A stretch of DNA of 64,000 bases from contig JABTUV010000004.1 of NCBI GenBank assembly GCA_015075175.1, positions 248,001 to 312,000 of the forward strand, written 5' to 3'. Shown here in pieces: positions 34,929-43,648 of the stretch. A model generated the notes under the pieces. That model saw nothing but the letters and a program-made list of their open reading frames with translations, did no database searches and was not told the DNA's origin. Both the position numbers and the translations under genes were made by a program. Each line of letters begins with the position of its first letter. The first letter of the stretch is position 1. Origin of the DNA: a bacterium. GTDB lineage: Bacteria; Hinthialibacterota; Hinthialibacteria; H5-UNCL2.

Positions 34929-35215
34929 AGCGGCGCCGCCTCCCTGAGGATGCGCCGCCGCAAGAGCCAGTAAAGGCCCTCTTCGGTGACCACGTCCACC
35001 TTGCGTCCCAGAAGCTCCTCCAAATCCTGGATGAGTCCGACGGCAAACCACGGCGTCGTGGGGCCGGGCACATCCACAAGCAGGTCGATGTCGCTGTTCT
35101 CGCCCGCGTCGCCGCGGGCCACCGAGCCCAATACCCGCACGTTGGCCGCTCCGTGCGCATGAGCGATGCGCAGGATCTCCTCCCGTCTCTCTCTCAACAG
35201 CTCGTCGATTCCCAT
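34925..35215 (-). CDS. MntA-like nucleotidyltransferase antitoxin
   Basis: 96 residues from ATG 35215. RVLGSVARGDAGENSDIDLL is the minimal nucleotidyltransferase signature G-S-X10-D-X-D, and the third acidic strand is present in RKVDVVTEE. MntA proteins neutralise HepT by transferring AMP to a tyrosine of the toxin; HepT follows directly with a 4-base overlap. It lies between the NtrC-type regulator and a tRNA gene, a usual location for mobile toxin-antitoxin cassettes. Confidence 0.85.
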   Translation of the reverse strand: MGIDELLRERREEILRIAHAHGAANVRVLGSVARGDAGENSDIDLLVDVPGPTTPWFAVGLIQDLEELLGRKVDVVTEEGLYWLLRRRILREAAPL

Positions 35216-35253
35216 ATTGGCACCTGGCCGGCGGTAGTGCGAAACGCGACCGC

Positions 35254-36744
35254 CTACGGCTCGTTCAATACCACCGGCTTGTTCTTCAGGTCGTACTTGG
35301 CGATTCTGCGGCGCAGCGAGCCTGTGGCGCTGATGCCGAGTACCTTGGCGGCCTCGCGCTGGTTCCACTTGGTTTCCAGCAGCGCCGCCATGATGGTGCG
35401 CATCTCGCTTTCGATCAGCCGGGCCGACTTGTTGTTGTGCTCGGCGGGCGCGGGACCGGGGGCGGCCACCGGAGGGGGGGAAGGCGGCTCGCTTTCCACC
35501 GGTACGGCCCCCGCCTGGCGCAGGCTCTCCCGGATCGAGTCCTCGCGGCCCGTGAAGGCGTAGAACTTGATCACGGCCCGCAGCTCGCGCACGTTGCCCG
35601 GCCAAGGATACCGAACCAGCATCGCCATCGTCTCCGGCGAAACCCGCAGATCCTCGCGCGTGTACTTCTCCCCGTACTCGCGCAGAAAATGATTGACCAG
35701 GATGGGAATATCTTCCGTGCGCTGGCGCAGCGGAGGCAGGAAGATGGAATACTCGTTGAGGCGATAGAAGAGATCCGAGCGGAACTGTCCGCGCCCGATC
35801 ATGCGCTCCAGCGGGGCGTTGGTGGCCGCCAAGATGCGGGCGTCCACGCTGATGTTCTCCTTGCCTCCCAAGCGGGTGAACTGCTTGTGCTCGATGACCT
35901 GCAAGAGCTTGACCTGCAAGCTTGGGGGTATCTCGCCGATCTCGTCCAGAAAGAGAGTTCCTCCCACGGCCAGCTCGAAGCGTCCCGGCTTGCGCCGCTC
36001 CGCCCCGGTAAACGCTCCCGCCTCATGGCCGAACAGTTCGGATTCCAGGAGCGTCTCGGGTATTGCCGGGCAGTTGATTTTGACGAAGGCCCCCGTCCCC
36101 TCGCGGCCGGAAGACTCATGGATCAAATTGGCGACCACGTCCTTGCCGGTCCCGCTCTCGCCCCGGTTAAGAACCGTCATGTCGGAAGGGGCCACTTCGG
36201 CGATGAAACGTCGCACCTGCCCAATGGCCTCGCTTTCGCCGACGAACATGGGCGACTGGGAAAGGCGGCGTTCCAAGGCGCGTTTGGCGGCGGAGAACTC
36301 ACGTTGCAGGCGGCCCCGCTCGACTTGCAACTGATGCACCAGTTCACGGTTCTGGAGAATCAGCCGCCGGCGCTCCACGGCACGTGAAACGGAGTTGACC
36401 AAGGTAAACATGTCCACAGGTTTGCATAAGTAGTCGGACACGTGCTCTCGCACCGCCTGGATGGTCGATTCCAGCGTCGGTTGTCCCGTCAGGATGATGA
36501 CCTCCAGGTCGGGGCTGAGCTCCTTCAGCCGCCGCAGGGTGTCCATGCCCGAAAGGCCCGGCATCACCAGGTCGACCAGCGCCGCCTCGAACTGGCCATG
36601 CCGCACCATGTCCGCCGCACCCTCCCCGTCCGTCGCGGAAGAGGCGTTAAACCCATGCGAACGAAGGATTTCCACCAGCGCGTCGCGCACGCTGACTTCA
36701 TCATCGACTACCAGGACGGATGCGTCTCGAACGATCATGGTCAT
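35254..36744 (-). CDS. NtrC-family sigma54-dependent response regulator
   Basis: 496 residues. Receiver domain (about 8-125) with acidic pair D14/D15, phospho-acceptor D58 (ALVDLVMPG), T86 and K108. AAA+ domain (about 165-395) with Walker A GESGTGKD, the GAFTGA loop that contacts sigma54 (EAGAFTGAERR), Walker B GTLFLDEIGEI and the arginine region LFYRLNEYSIFLPPLRQR. A Pro-rich linker leads to a Fis-type HTH (about 455-485: WNQREAAKVLGISATGSLRRRI). It activates sigma54 promoters upon phosphorylation. No sensor kinase is adjacent. Its upstream gap carries several short palindromes; it is divergent from the first URO-D/sugar operon. Confidence 0.93.
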   Translation of the reverse strand: MTMIVRDASVLVVDDEVSVRDALVEILRSHGFNASSATDGEGAADMVRHGQFEAALVDLVMPGLSGMDTLRRLKELSPDLEVIILTGQPTLESTIQAVREHVSDYLCKPVDMFTLVNSVSRAVERRRLILQNRELVHQLQVERGRLQREFSAAKRALERRLSQSPMFVGESEAIGQVRRFIAEVAPSDMTVLNRGESGTGKDVVANLIHESSGREGTGAFVKINCPAIPETLLESELFGHEAGAFTGAERRKPGRFELAVGGTLFLDEIGEIPPSLQVKLLQVIEHKQFTRLGGKENISVDARILAATNAPLERMIGRGQFRSDLFYRLNEYSIFLPPLRQRTEDIPILVNHFLREYGEKYTREDLRVSPETMAMLVRYPWPGNVRELRAVIKFYAFTGREDSIRESLRQAGAVPVESEPPSPPPVAAPGPAPAEHNNKSARLIESEMRTIMAALLETKWNQREAAKVLGISATGSLRRRIAKYDLKNKPVVLNEP

Positions 36745-37091
36745 TTAACTTCGGGTATTCTGCTCGCCCCGTTTGCCTTGGCCGGCAGGCCAGCCGGTCG
36801 GGAAGCTAAGCGCTTGGATTCCTATCCAAGATTATGACTCAAAACGGCAATACGTAAAGTCCCGCTTATTCATTTTCGGCAAATCTTGGTCTTTCATGAA
36901 CAACTGAGGGCCATTCCGAATGGAATAAGGCGCCTCGGTATTGAGATTCGATCTCATTTTCCGATTCATTGGGAGGCTCAGAGAGACCTGAAGTCGAGCG
37001 CTTGAGTCTCACTCAACAATCCGGTTGAAATTTTCCGCCCTACCCCACACCATGCCGCATATCCCATGATTACAGGAGTTGGAGGACGGCC
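36745..37091. promoter_or_regulatory. Divergent control region with four perfect short palindromes
   Basis: Between the NtrC-type gene (minus) and the URO-D gene (plus). Perfect inverted repeats: 36813-36830 (CTTGGAT-TCCT-ATCCAAG), 36913-36926 (ATTCC-GAAT-GGAAT), 36942-36956 (TGAGAT-TCG-ATCTCA) and 37002-37016 (TTGAGT-CTC-ACTCAA). GGAGG at 37081-37085 serves the GTG at 37092. No clear sigma70 or sigma54 promoter was found by eye. The last two palindromes share words with the operator-like site at 58913-58932. Confidence 0.5.
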
Positions 37092-38246
37092 GTGGTTGCG
37101 GAAACGCCCAGAGAGCTCATGCGGCAGGCCATGGCCCTCGGCCAGCCCGCGCGGGTTCCCACCATGTGCCAGCTGGCCATCGGCCACACCTTGCAACAGA
37201 CCGGAGTCGATCCTGTCGAGTTCTTTCTCTCCAACGACGCGTATGCCGACGCCCTGTTAAAGGTTCGTGAAATCTACGACTTCGACGGCATCCTGATCCA
37301 TAAGCCGGGGCGGGTGTCGTTTGAGGACCTCATCGAGTACGTCGACCGGAGCGGCACGCATCCGGTCGTCTACCTCTCGGACGGCGCCCGGATCGAATGT
37401 CGGTGCGACGACGATCCATACTACCGCGCCGAGGGAAACATCTCATGGCCGGAATTTACGGAAATCGACCCGGACGACCCGTGGGCGTGGGCGCCGGAGT
37501 CGTTCCGGCGCTGGGCCATCCACAAGGGATCGCCGCCGGGTTGGCGCAAACCGGAGGACTTCCCCGAGTACTACTTTGGCTGCATCGACCGGATTCTGTC
37601 TGTCGCGGGCGGAACCTACTCCATTCACGGCGAGGTGCGCGCCCCGCTGGACCACATGATCATGTTCGGCGGAATCGAAAACGCCATGATCGCCCTCTTA
37701 ATGTATCCAGAGCACGCCCATCGGCTGCTGTCCGCCTTCGCCGAGATGTCCGCCGCCTGGGCGGTCGCCCAGGTGCGAAGGGGCTGCGACGCGATCAAGA
37801 TCTCCTCGCCCTTCGCCGGCGGCGGCTTTCTCTCGCCGGAGATGTACCGCGAGTGGATCGTGCCCTACGAGCGGCGCGTGGCGGAGGCGGTGCGCGCCGA
37901 AGGGGCGTTCGTGTATACTCACACCTGCGGGGCCATCGGCGACCGGCTGGACCTCATGGCCGAATGCGGCATTCACGGCATCGAGACGCTGGACCCGCCG
38001 CCGCTGGGCACGGTCGAATTGCCTGAGGCCAAGCGCCTGCTACGCGACCGGCTGTTCATCAAGGGCAACATCGATCCGGTCAACGGGTTGTGGCGCAACG
38101 ACCGCGAGAAGGCGCGCGAGGTCGTGCGGCGGGTTTATGCAATCGGACGCGAGGGCGGCCAATACATTCTCTCGACCGCGTGCAGCGTGGCGCCGCCCAC
38201 GCCGCGGGAAAATGTGCAACTGCTGGCGGAGACGGTGAGGCAGTGA
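37092..38246 (+). CDS. URO-D/MtaA-family protein, first of three
   Basis: 384 residues from GTG 37092 with GGAGG 6 bases upstream. Similar to uroporphyrinogen decarboxylase-fold methyltransferases (MtaA/CmuA group): DGILIHKPGR, the long TIM-barrel pattern CDAIKISSPFAGGGFLSPEMYREWIVPYERRV, and VYTHTCGAIGDRLDLM. H277 and C279 in HTCG correspond to the zinc ligands that activate a thiol in MtaA-type proteins. It leads an operon with a GHMP sugar kinase and a GH4 glycosidase; no corrinoid protein is nearby. True heme URO-D is unlikely in this context. The reaction is unknown; C1 transfer or decarboxylation of a sugar derivative is conceivable. Confidence 0.75.
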   Translation: MVAETPRELMRQAMALGQPARVPTMCQLAIGHTLQQTGVDPVEFFLSNDAYADALLKVREIYDFDGILIHKPGRVSFEDLIEYVDRSGTHPVVYLSDGARIECRCDDDPYYRAEGNISWPEFTEIDPDDPWAWAPESFRRWAIHKGSPPGWRKPEDFPEYYFGCIDRILSVAGGTYSIHGEVRAPLDHMIMFGGIENAMIALLMYPEHAHRLLSAFAEMSAAWAVAQVRRGCDAIKISSPFAGGGFLSPEMYREWIVPYERRVAEAVRAEGAFVYTHTCGAIGDRLDLMAECGIHGIETLDPPPLGTVELPEAKRLLRDRLFIKGNIDPVNGLWRNDREKAREVVRRVYAIGREGGQYILSTACSVAPPTPRENVQLLAETVRQ

Positions 38247-38261
38247 AGATGGCAACAAAGG

Positions 38262-38350
38262 CACTCTCTCCCCAGGGAGAGCGAGTTTCCCCCTCACCCC
38301 GACCCTCTCCCTCGGGGAGAGGGAGTCGGGCCCTCTCCCCAGCGGAGAGG
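38262..38350. repeat. Family G repeat between the URO-D and GHMP-kinase genes
   Basis: Three CTCTCCC ... GGGAGAG hairpins in a row: CTCTCCCCAGGGAGAG, then CCCTCTCCCTCGGGGAGAGGG split as stem and loop at about 38303-38323, then CCCTCTCCCCAGCGGAGAGGG at about 38331-38351. The array is widely dispersed in bacterial genomes. Its last GGAGAGGG also serves as a ribosome-binding site for GTG 38357. Confidence 0.8.
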
Positions 38351-38356
38351 GAATAT

Positions 38357-39367
38357 GTGGCGCGGGCGCCGGTACGCGTGGACTTGGCCGGCGGCGGCAG
38401 CGACGTGCCCTTCTTCTGCGCCGAACACGACGGCGCGGTCCTCTCCGTCTGTATCGCGCGCTATGTGTATGCGCGGTTGCGCTTTCACGCCGGCCCGAAG
38501 ATCATCGTCCAGAGCGAGGACTTGAACGAGCAGGTCAGCGCGGACCGGCTGGAGGGTTTGCCGTTGACCGGCCGGCTGGCGCTTCTGTGCGGGATCGCCC
38601 GGCGACTGGGGCCGGAGGATGCGAGCTTTCACTTCAGCGTTTACTCCGACGTGCCGGAAGGGAGCGGCCTCGGCGCCTCGGGCGCACTGGGCGTGGCGGG
38701 CGTCGGCGTGTTCGACGCCGCGCTGGGAGGAGGACGCTCGCGCGAGCAAGTGGCCGCGCTGGGCAACGAAATCGAGCGCGTCGACCTCGGCCTGGCCGGC
38801 GGCAGCCAGGACAGCTACGGCCCCGCCTTCGGCGGCGTCAACTTCATCGAGTATCCCGCCGGCCGGCTTGTTCGAGTGGAACCCTTGCCCCTTCCCGAGT
38901 CCCTGCTGCGCGAACTGGAGCGGCGCTGCGTGCTGGTCCATACCGGACAGGGGCACGTCTCCGGCAGCATCCACGACGACATCGCCGCCGACTATCGCCG
39001 GCCCCACAGCCCGACAAAACGCGCCATGCTCGAGCTGGCGGCAATCGCCCGTGAAAGCAGAGAGGCGCTGCTGTCGGGAGAACTGGAGCGTTGGGGCGAA
39101 CTCTTGTCGGAGAATTGGCGCCATCATCAGCGCCTGCACGCCAGTTGCAGCAGCCGGCGTCTCCAGGCCTTCTATCAGGCGGCGGCGCCGCACGTGGTGG
39201 GCGGCAAGACCTGCGGCGCGGGCGGAGGCGGCTGCATCGTCTTTCTCGCCCGCGAGGGCAGGCGCCGCGCCCTCGAACGGGCGCTGGACGCGCTGGGCGG
39301 ACTGAGGTTACCGTTCGTCATCGACCAGGTCGGTCTTTCCACCTGGACCCTGCCCACAAAGGAGTAA
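38357..39367 (+). CDS. GHMP-family sugar kinase (HddA/fucokinase-like)
   Basis: 336 residues from GTG 38357, right after GGAGAGGG; the ATG at 38249 would add 36 residues encoded by repeat DNA (SPSPRPSPSGRG-type artefact peptide). RAPVRVDLAGGGSDVPFF is the HddA-like N-terminal motif, PEGSGLGASGALGVAG is the GHMP ATP-binding glycine loop, DLGLAGGSQDSYGPAFGGVNFIEY and GGKTCGAGGGGCIVFL are the other conserved blocks. HddA phosphorylates heptose 7-phosphate at C1; relatives act on fucose or other sugars. Here, between URO-D and GH4 genes, a catabolic sugar-1-kinase role is likely but the substrate is open. Confidence 0.85.
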   Translation: MARAPVRVDLAGGGSDVPFFCAEHDGAVLSVCIARYVYARLRFHAGPKIIVQSEDLNEQVSADRLEGLPLTGRLALLCGIARRLGPEDASFHFSVYSDVPEGSGLGASGALGVAGVGVFDAALGGGRSREQVAALGNEIERVDLGLAGGSQDSYGPAFGGVNFIEYPAGRLVRVEPLPLPESLLRELERRCVLVHTGQGHVSGSIHDDIAADYRRPHSPTKRAMLELAAIARESREALLSGELERWGELLSENWRHHQRLHASCSSRRLQAFYQAAAPHVVGGKTCGAGGGGCIVFLAREGRRRALERALDALGGLRLPFVIDQVGLSTWTLPTKE

Positions 39368-39371
39368 ACGC

Positions 39372-40760
39372 TTGAGCCGGATGATTCTCACCGTAATTGG
39401 AGGCGGCAGCGTCAACTGGATGCGCGGCCTCATGCGGGACGTCTATCTTATGGATGAAGTCGAGGGCGGGGAAATCCGCCTGTTCGATCCCAACCGCGAG
39501 CACACCGAAGCCGTCGCCGCCATGCTGGCGGCGGTCAACCGCAGGCGCGACAAGAATTACAAAATCTCCATCGTTGAAGATCGCAAAGCCGCCCTTACGG
39601 GCGCGGACTTCGTGATGACGACCTTCAGTCCGGGCCGCATGGACGCCTATTTCAACGATCTGGAGATTCCCGTCAAGTACGGCATCCGCCTGCCGGTCTC
39701 CATGACGGTCGGTGTGTCGGGCATCTCCGCCGCGCTGCGGACCGCGCCGGTCGCCTATGAAATCGTCCAGGACATGGAAGAGGTCTGTCCCGGCGCGTGG
39801 CTCCTGAACGTGACCAACCCCATGACGGTCGTCACGCGCGCCATGAACCTGGCGGCCCGGCGCGTGCACGTGCTTGGTTTCTGCCACGGACTGCACGACA
39901 TCACGCGCCTGCTTGGTCCCATCCTGGGACTGTCGCGCCCCGAGGGCGTTTCCGTGCTCGATTACATCTTTCGCTGGCTGCCGGAGCAGGGGTTTCAGTT
40001 TACCACCGCGGGTTTGAACCATTTCATCTGGCTGGTGCGGGCGACTTGGAAGGGAGAGGACATGCTGCCGCGCATCCGCCAGTTCGCCCGCGACCACGAG
40101 CGGATTGCTCCTCCAGAAAGCCAGGAGCGCGCGCCCACCCCGTGGGAAAATGACTTTCAAGCCACGCTCGCGCTGTGCCGGCGCTTCGGCTTTCTGCCCA
40201 TCGGCGGCGATCGCCACCACCTCGAATTCATCCCAAGTCTCTGCAACGTGCGCAACGGCTGGGGCATGAAGTACGGCGTATTCAAGACCACCGTGGACCA
40301 TCGCCGGCACCTGATCGATCAGTATCTGGCGCGCATTCGTCGCATTACCACCGGCGAAGAGAAAATGGAGTGGATTCCCAGCGATGAAGAGCTGACGGGG
40401 GTGATGCGCGCGATCCTGACGCGGGGAAGCATGGTGACGAACGTCAACCTGCCCAATCGCGGGCAGATCGACGACCTGCCGCGGGACGTGGTGGTCGAGA
40501 CGTTTGCGACGGTGACCGCGGAAGGGGTGACGCCGCACGCGGCGGGCGCGCTGCCGGGCGGGATCGGAACCCTCTGCCGGCTCCACGCCGAAGTGCAGGA
40601 GTTGACGCTGCGCGCGGCCCTCGAAGGGAGTCGGGAGCTGCTGCTGGAGGCGCTGTCGCTGGACCCGCACAGCGCGGCGGCGGACTTCGAGGAACTTTCG
40701 GCGATGGCGGACGAACTGCTGCTCGCCAATCGCCCGTGGTTGCCGCGCTTCTTCTCGTAG
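39372..40760 (+). CDS. Glycoside hydrolase family 4 enzyme (NAD- and Mn-dependent)
   Basis: 462 residues from TTG 39372, supported by GGAG at 39361-39364, 7 bases upstream; ATG 39381 would be 16 bases away. Rossmann start LTVIGGGSVNWMRGL binds NAD; LLNVTNPMTVVTRAM and LGFCHGLHDITRLL supply the Asn and Cys/His ligands of substrate and Mn; GLNHFIWLV provides the second His. GH4 enzymes open glycosidic bonds by a redox-elimination mechanism and act on alpha-galactosides, alpha-glucuronides or 6-phospho sugars. It starts four bases after the GHMP kinase stop. No signal peptide, so it works in the cytoplasm on an imported disaccharide. Confidence 0.88.
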   Translation: MSRMILTVIGGGSVNWMRGLMRDVYLMDEVEGGEIRLFDPNREHTEAVAAMLAAVNRRRDKNYKISIVEDRKAALTGADFVMTTFSPGRMDAYFNDLEIPVKYGIRLPVSMTVGVSGISAALRTAPVAYEIVQDMEEVCPGAWLLNVTNPMTVVTRAMNLAARRVHVLGFCHGLHDITRLLGPILGLSRPEGVSVLDYIFRWLPEQGFQFTTAGLNHFIWLVRATWKGEDMLPRIRQFARDHERIAPPESQERAPTPWENDFQATLALCRRFGFLPIGGDRHHLEFIPSLCNVRNGWGMKYGVFKTTVDHRRHLIDQYLARIRRITTGEEKMEWIPSDEELTGVMRAILTRGSMVTNVNLPNRGQIDDLPRDVVVETFATVTAEGVTPHAAGALPGGIGTLCRLHAEVQELTLRAALEGSRELLLEALSLDPHSAAADFEELSAMADELLLANRPWLPRFFS

Positions 40761-40771
40761 TTGCGCAGCGC

Positions 40772-40788
40772 GGTGCGCCGTGCGCACC
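40772..40788. terminator. Hairpin between convergent GH4 and acyl-synthetase genes (repeat family F)
   Basis: GGTGCGC and GCGCACC pair around CGT, followed by CTAC, as at 7003-7019. It lies in the 28-base gap between the two convergent stops. Confidence 0.45.
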
Positions 40789-43518
40789 CTACATCGCTTC
40801 CATGCGCTTTCGCAACGCGGACATGATGCGCTCGTGCGGCGTTCTTCCCTCCCCTTCCCTTTCCAATTGCCGGGAATCGATGGGACCGCCGAATGTGACG
40901 GTGATGCGACCCGTTCGCGGCCAACGGCGCGTCGGCGGCCAGGCTTCATACGCTCCCGCGATTCGCACGGGAATTACTCGAGCCGGATGGGCGGCAAGCA
41001 CCATCCCCAGACCAGGCTTGAAATCCGTCAGTCGGCCCGAAACGGATCGATGCCCTTCCGGAAACCAAATCAACGTCTTTCTTTCCTTCAGCACATAAGC
41101 GCCGAATGCCAAACTGCTCCCGGCGCCGCGTTCCGGCTCGATGGGAAGCACCTGCGCCAATCGGCTGATGCCGCGCAGAAATGCGTTGCTCAAGACGATC
41201 CCGGTCCACGCGGCCCAGTAGACACCGCGCAACCGCTTGAAGGGAATGCTCGCGCCGACCACGGGCGCATCCAGAAAACTCACGTGATTGGGCGCCAGGA
41301 CCATGGGGCCTGCGTCGCCCAAATTCTCCATGCCCTCGACTTTGAGTCTGTAACAAATGCGAAATATGACGCGATTGACGCAATAAACGATCCACGCCAC
41401 TATGACAAGATACCAGGGAAGCGGACGCAGCCAACGTTTCTGGGCATCACTGATGAGACTTTCCGGATTCTCCAGTGAAAACACTTCGCCTCCGACCAAC
41501 GCGCCTTCCGCCGCCTCCAGCGTCTCCGCAAGGAGGTCACGCACCGTCTCGACGCGGGCGATGGCGTCCTCCATCAGTTCAACGCCGGCGCGCTGGCTGA
41601 TCTCCATCGTCAGGTCGAGCCAGGTGAGCGAATCAACCCCCAGCTCCAGTTGCGGACTGGTATCGGGCGTCAGTCTCTTCTCCGAGTATCGCTCCACCAG
41701 GATGTCCCACACGACGCGAGCCGCGCGATGCTCCAGCAGCGCCTGGTCCTGGTCGGACATTTCGTCAATCGAGATCGGACCGGCGGCGACCGCCTGCTCC
41801 CGTCCGGCGCGGGCGGCGTCGTACTGCCGGGGCAGGACGTGTCGCTGGATTTTCCCCAGGCGCGTGCGCGCGATGGCCTGTCTCGACAGGACAAAGTCAT
41901 AAACGCGCTGATACGACGGCAGTTTGCGCCCAATCTCCGTCATTGCCTGGCGCACTTCTTCGTACCCGCGCGCCTCGTCGCGTATCTGCTCCGATTCAGG
42001 TACCACCACCGCCACCAGCTTGCCCTCGCGTTGCAGCACGCCGATCTCGCCGATGATCGGCGACGCCTCATACGCCCGCTCGACTTCCTCGGGTTGTACG
42101 TTTTCACCACCCTCCATGATGATCAACGTCGAAGCGCGGCCGCTCACATAAAGGTAGCCCACTTCGTCGAACCGTCCAAGATCTCCCGTCCGAAACCAAC
42201 CGTCGCGTGTAAATGCCCGCGCCGTGTCGCCGGGAAGATTCAGGTAACCAGCGAAGACGTTCGGTCCGCGCGCCTGGACTTCACCCAAAAGCGGCGCTCC
42301 ATCGGGCGCGGGCGTCCCACTACCGGCGTCCTCCGGCTCGATTGGCGCGAGGCGAAGTTCCACCCCGGGAACCGGCAGACCCACGCTCTCCAGCGGTCCG
42401 ACGCCGGGCGCCTTGAGCGTGAGCAGCGGCGAAGTCTCCGTTAGGCCGTAGCCGATTGCGATCGGCCACCCAAGTCCCTCCAAATTGCGCGCGACTTCGA
42501 TGTCGAGCGGCGATCCTCCCGAAGCCAGCACCCGCAAACTCGGTCCGAGTTGCCGGTGCAACGGAGCCAGAATGCGCCTGCCCCAGAGAAACCCGAACCG
42601 CTGACGCACTGCAGTGCAAAGCCGCCATAATATGAGCATAATGCGACCAGCCATTCCAGTCGCCCTTAGTTTAGCCTCAATGCCGGCGACCATGGCGGAG
42701 TACAGGCGCGGCACGCCGATGATGGCTGTACTTTCCGCTTCCCGAATCGCCCGCAGGATCTGCGGCCCAGTCAGAGCATAGGGCAGCACGACGGGAACGC
42801 CCAACGACAACGGCGCCAGAAGCCCCACCACGAAGGGGTACACGTGGTGCAAGGGTAAGGGGAGGAGCAGTCGGTCGTCGGGCCGAATCAGGCCGGACTC
42901 CTTCAAAACGGTCAGTTCGGCCCCGAGATTGCGATGCGAGAGCGGTACGCCCTTGGGAGGCCCGGTCGTGCCCGAAGTATAAAAGAGCGCGGCGCGATCA
43001 TCCGGATTCACACGTGCGGGAGAGACCGGTTGTTGAGCCGGCGCAGCATCCCTCGATACGGCCTGCGGCCTACTCGAAACGAGGCGCTGCGCAAGTACGA
43101 AATGGGCGTCATCCAGGTCCAGGAGGATTTGTTCAGGGGGGTGTGGAAGCTCAAGGCGTTGGAGGCGCGCGGCATGGTCGGAAGTGGTCGCGACCAGGCG
43201 CGCGCCGCTGTCGGAGAGCACGTGCGCAAGCGCGGGATCGGCCAGTTGCACGTCAACGAGCAGAAGCACGGCGCCGGCGCTGAAGGTTCCGAGCGCGGCG
43301 GCGACGGCCTCGGGTCGCGGCTCGCAAAAGAGCGCGATTACGTCTCCGCGCGCCACTCCGCGCGCCGCAAGGCCCCCCGCAAAGCGCAGCGCGGCGTCAC
43401 AAAGGCGCGCGCGCGTCCAGACCTCCACGCCGTCCTTCCGCACGCAGAAGATCGCCGGCGCCTCCCCATCCGCGCCAAGTACGTCAAAAATCGACAGAAC
43501 CGTCAGCCCCTCGCCCAT
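40789..43518 (-). CDS. Three-domain protein: AMP-dependent acyl ligase, acyl-carrier domain, PlsC acyltransferase
   Basis: 909 residues from ATG 43518; the open frame reaches 44034 only through repeat DNA and antisense of the next gene. Residues about 1-560 are an acyl-adenylating enzyme: FYTSGTTGPPKGVPLSHRNL (about 180), GYGLTETSPLL, DGWFRTGDLGR and GRASTLIIMEGGENVQPEEVE. Residues about 590-665 form an ACP with the phosphopantetheine Ser in LGVDSLTWLDL (about 627). After a hydrophobic segment (WYLVIVAWIVYCVNRVIF), residues about 690-909 are an AGPAT/PlsC domain with NHVSFLDA (HX4D, about 743) and FPEGHRS. It could activate a fatty acid, hold it on its own ACP and transfer it to a lysophospholipid or similar acceptor. 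E. coli Aas has PlsC first and no ACP. Confidence 0.88.
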   Translation of the reverse strand: MGEGLTVLSIFDVLGADGEAPAIFCVRKDGVEVWTRARLCDAALRFAGGLAARGVARGDVIALFCEPRPEAVAAALGTFSAGAVLLLVDVQLADPALAHVLSDSGARLVATTSDHAARLQRLELPHPPEQILLDLDDAHFVLAQRLVSSRPQAVSRDAAPAQQPVSPARVNPDDRAALFYTSGTTGPPKGVPLSHRNLGAELTVLKESGLIRPDDRLLLPLPLHHVYPFVVGLLAPLSLGVPVVLPYALTGPQILRAIREAESTAIIGVPRLYSAMVAGIEAKLRATGMAGRIMLILWRLCTAVRQRFGFLWGRRILAPLHRQLGPSLRVLASGGSPLDIEVARNLEGLGWPIAIGYGLTETSPLLTLKAPGVGPLESVGLPVPGVELRLAPIEPEDAGSGTPAPDGAPLLGEVQARGPNVFAGYLNLPGDTARAFTRDGWFRTGDLGRFDEVGYLYVSGRASTLIIMEGGENVQPEEVERAYEASPIIGEIGVLQREGKLVAVVVPESEQIRDEARGYEEVRQAMTEIGRKLPSYQRVYDFVLSRQAIARTRLGKIQRHVLPRQYDAARAGREQAVAAGPISIDEMSDQDQALLEHRAARVVWDILVERYSEKRLTPDTSPQLELGVDSLTWLDLTMEISQRAGVELMEDAIARVETVRDLLAETLEAAEGALVGGEVFSLENPESLISDAQKRWLRPLPWYLVIVAWIVYCVNRVIFRICYRLKVEGMENLGDAGPMVLAPNHVSFLDAPVVGASIPFKRLRGVYWAAWTGIVLSNAFLRGISRLAQVLPIEPERGAGSSLAFGAYVLKERKTLIWFPEGHRSVSGRLTDFKPGLGMVLAAHPARVIPVRIAGAYEAWPPTRRWPRTGRITVTFGGPIDSRQLEREGEGRTPHERIMSALRKRMEAM

Positions 43519-43597
43519 GCGCGCCGGCTCCCCACAAGTCTGGACCCTACTATAGCGCAGAGGGGTTGCCCATGCGAGAGCAGTCGCTCGACGGACT

Positions 43598-43630
43598 CCT
43601 ATAGGTCCCATAGGTCCTATAGGTCCTATC
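43598..43630. repeat. Family H repeat (TATAGGTCC units)
   Basis: Four imperfect 9-10-base units CTATAGGTCC/CATAGGTCC in tandem. Translated in the artefact extension of the acyl-synthetase frame as a Gly-Pro-Ile pattern. Also at 27312-27330 and 50302-50327. Confidence 0.75.
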
Positions 43631-43648
43631 CTCCCGCCGAGGACGCCC

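Noticed and set aside
39318-40949. 543-residue minus-strand frame
   Set aside because: Antisense of the GH4 gene, which has all family motifs.
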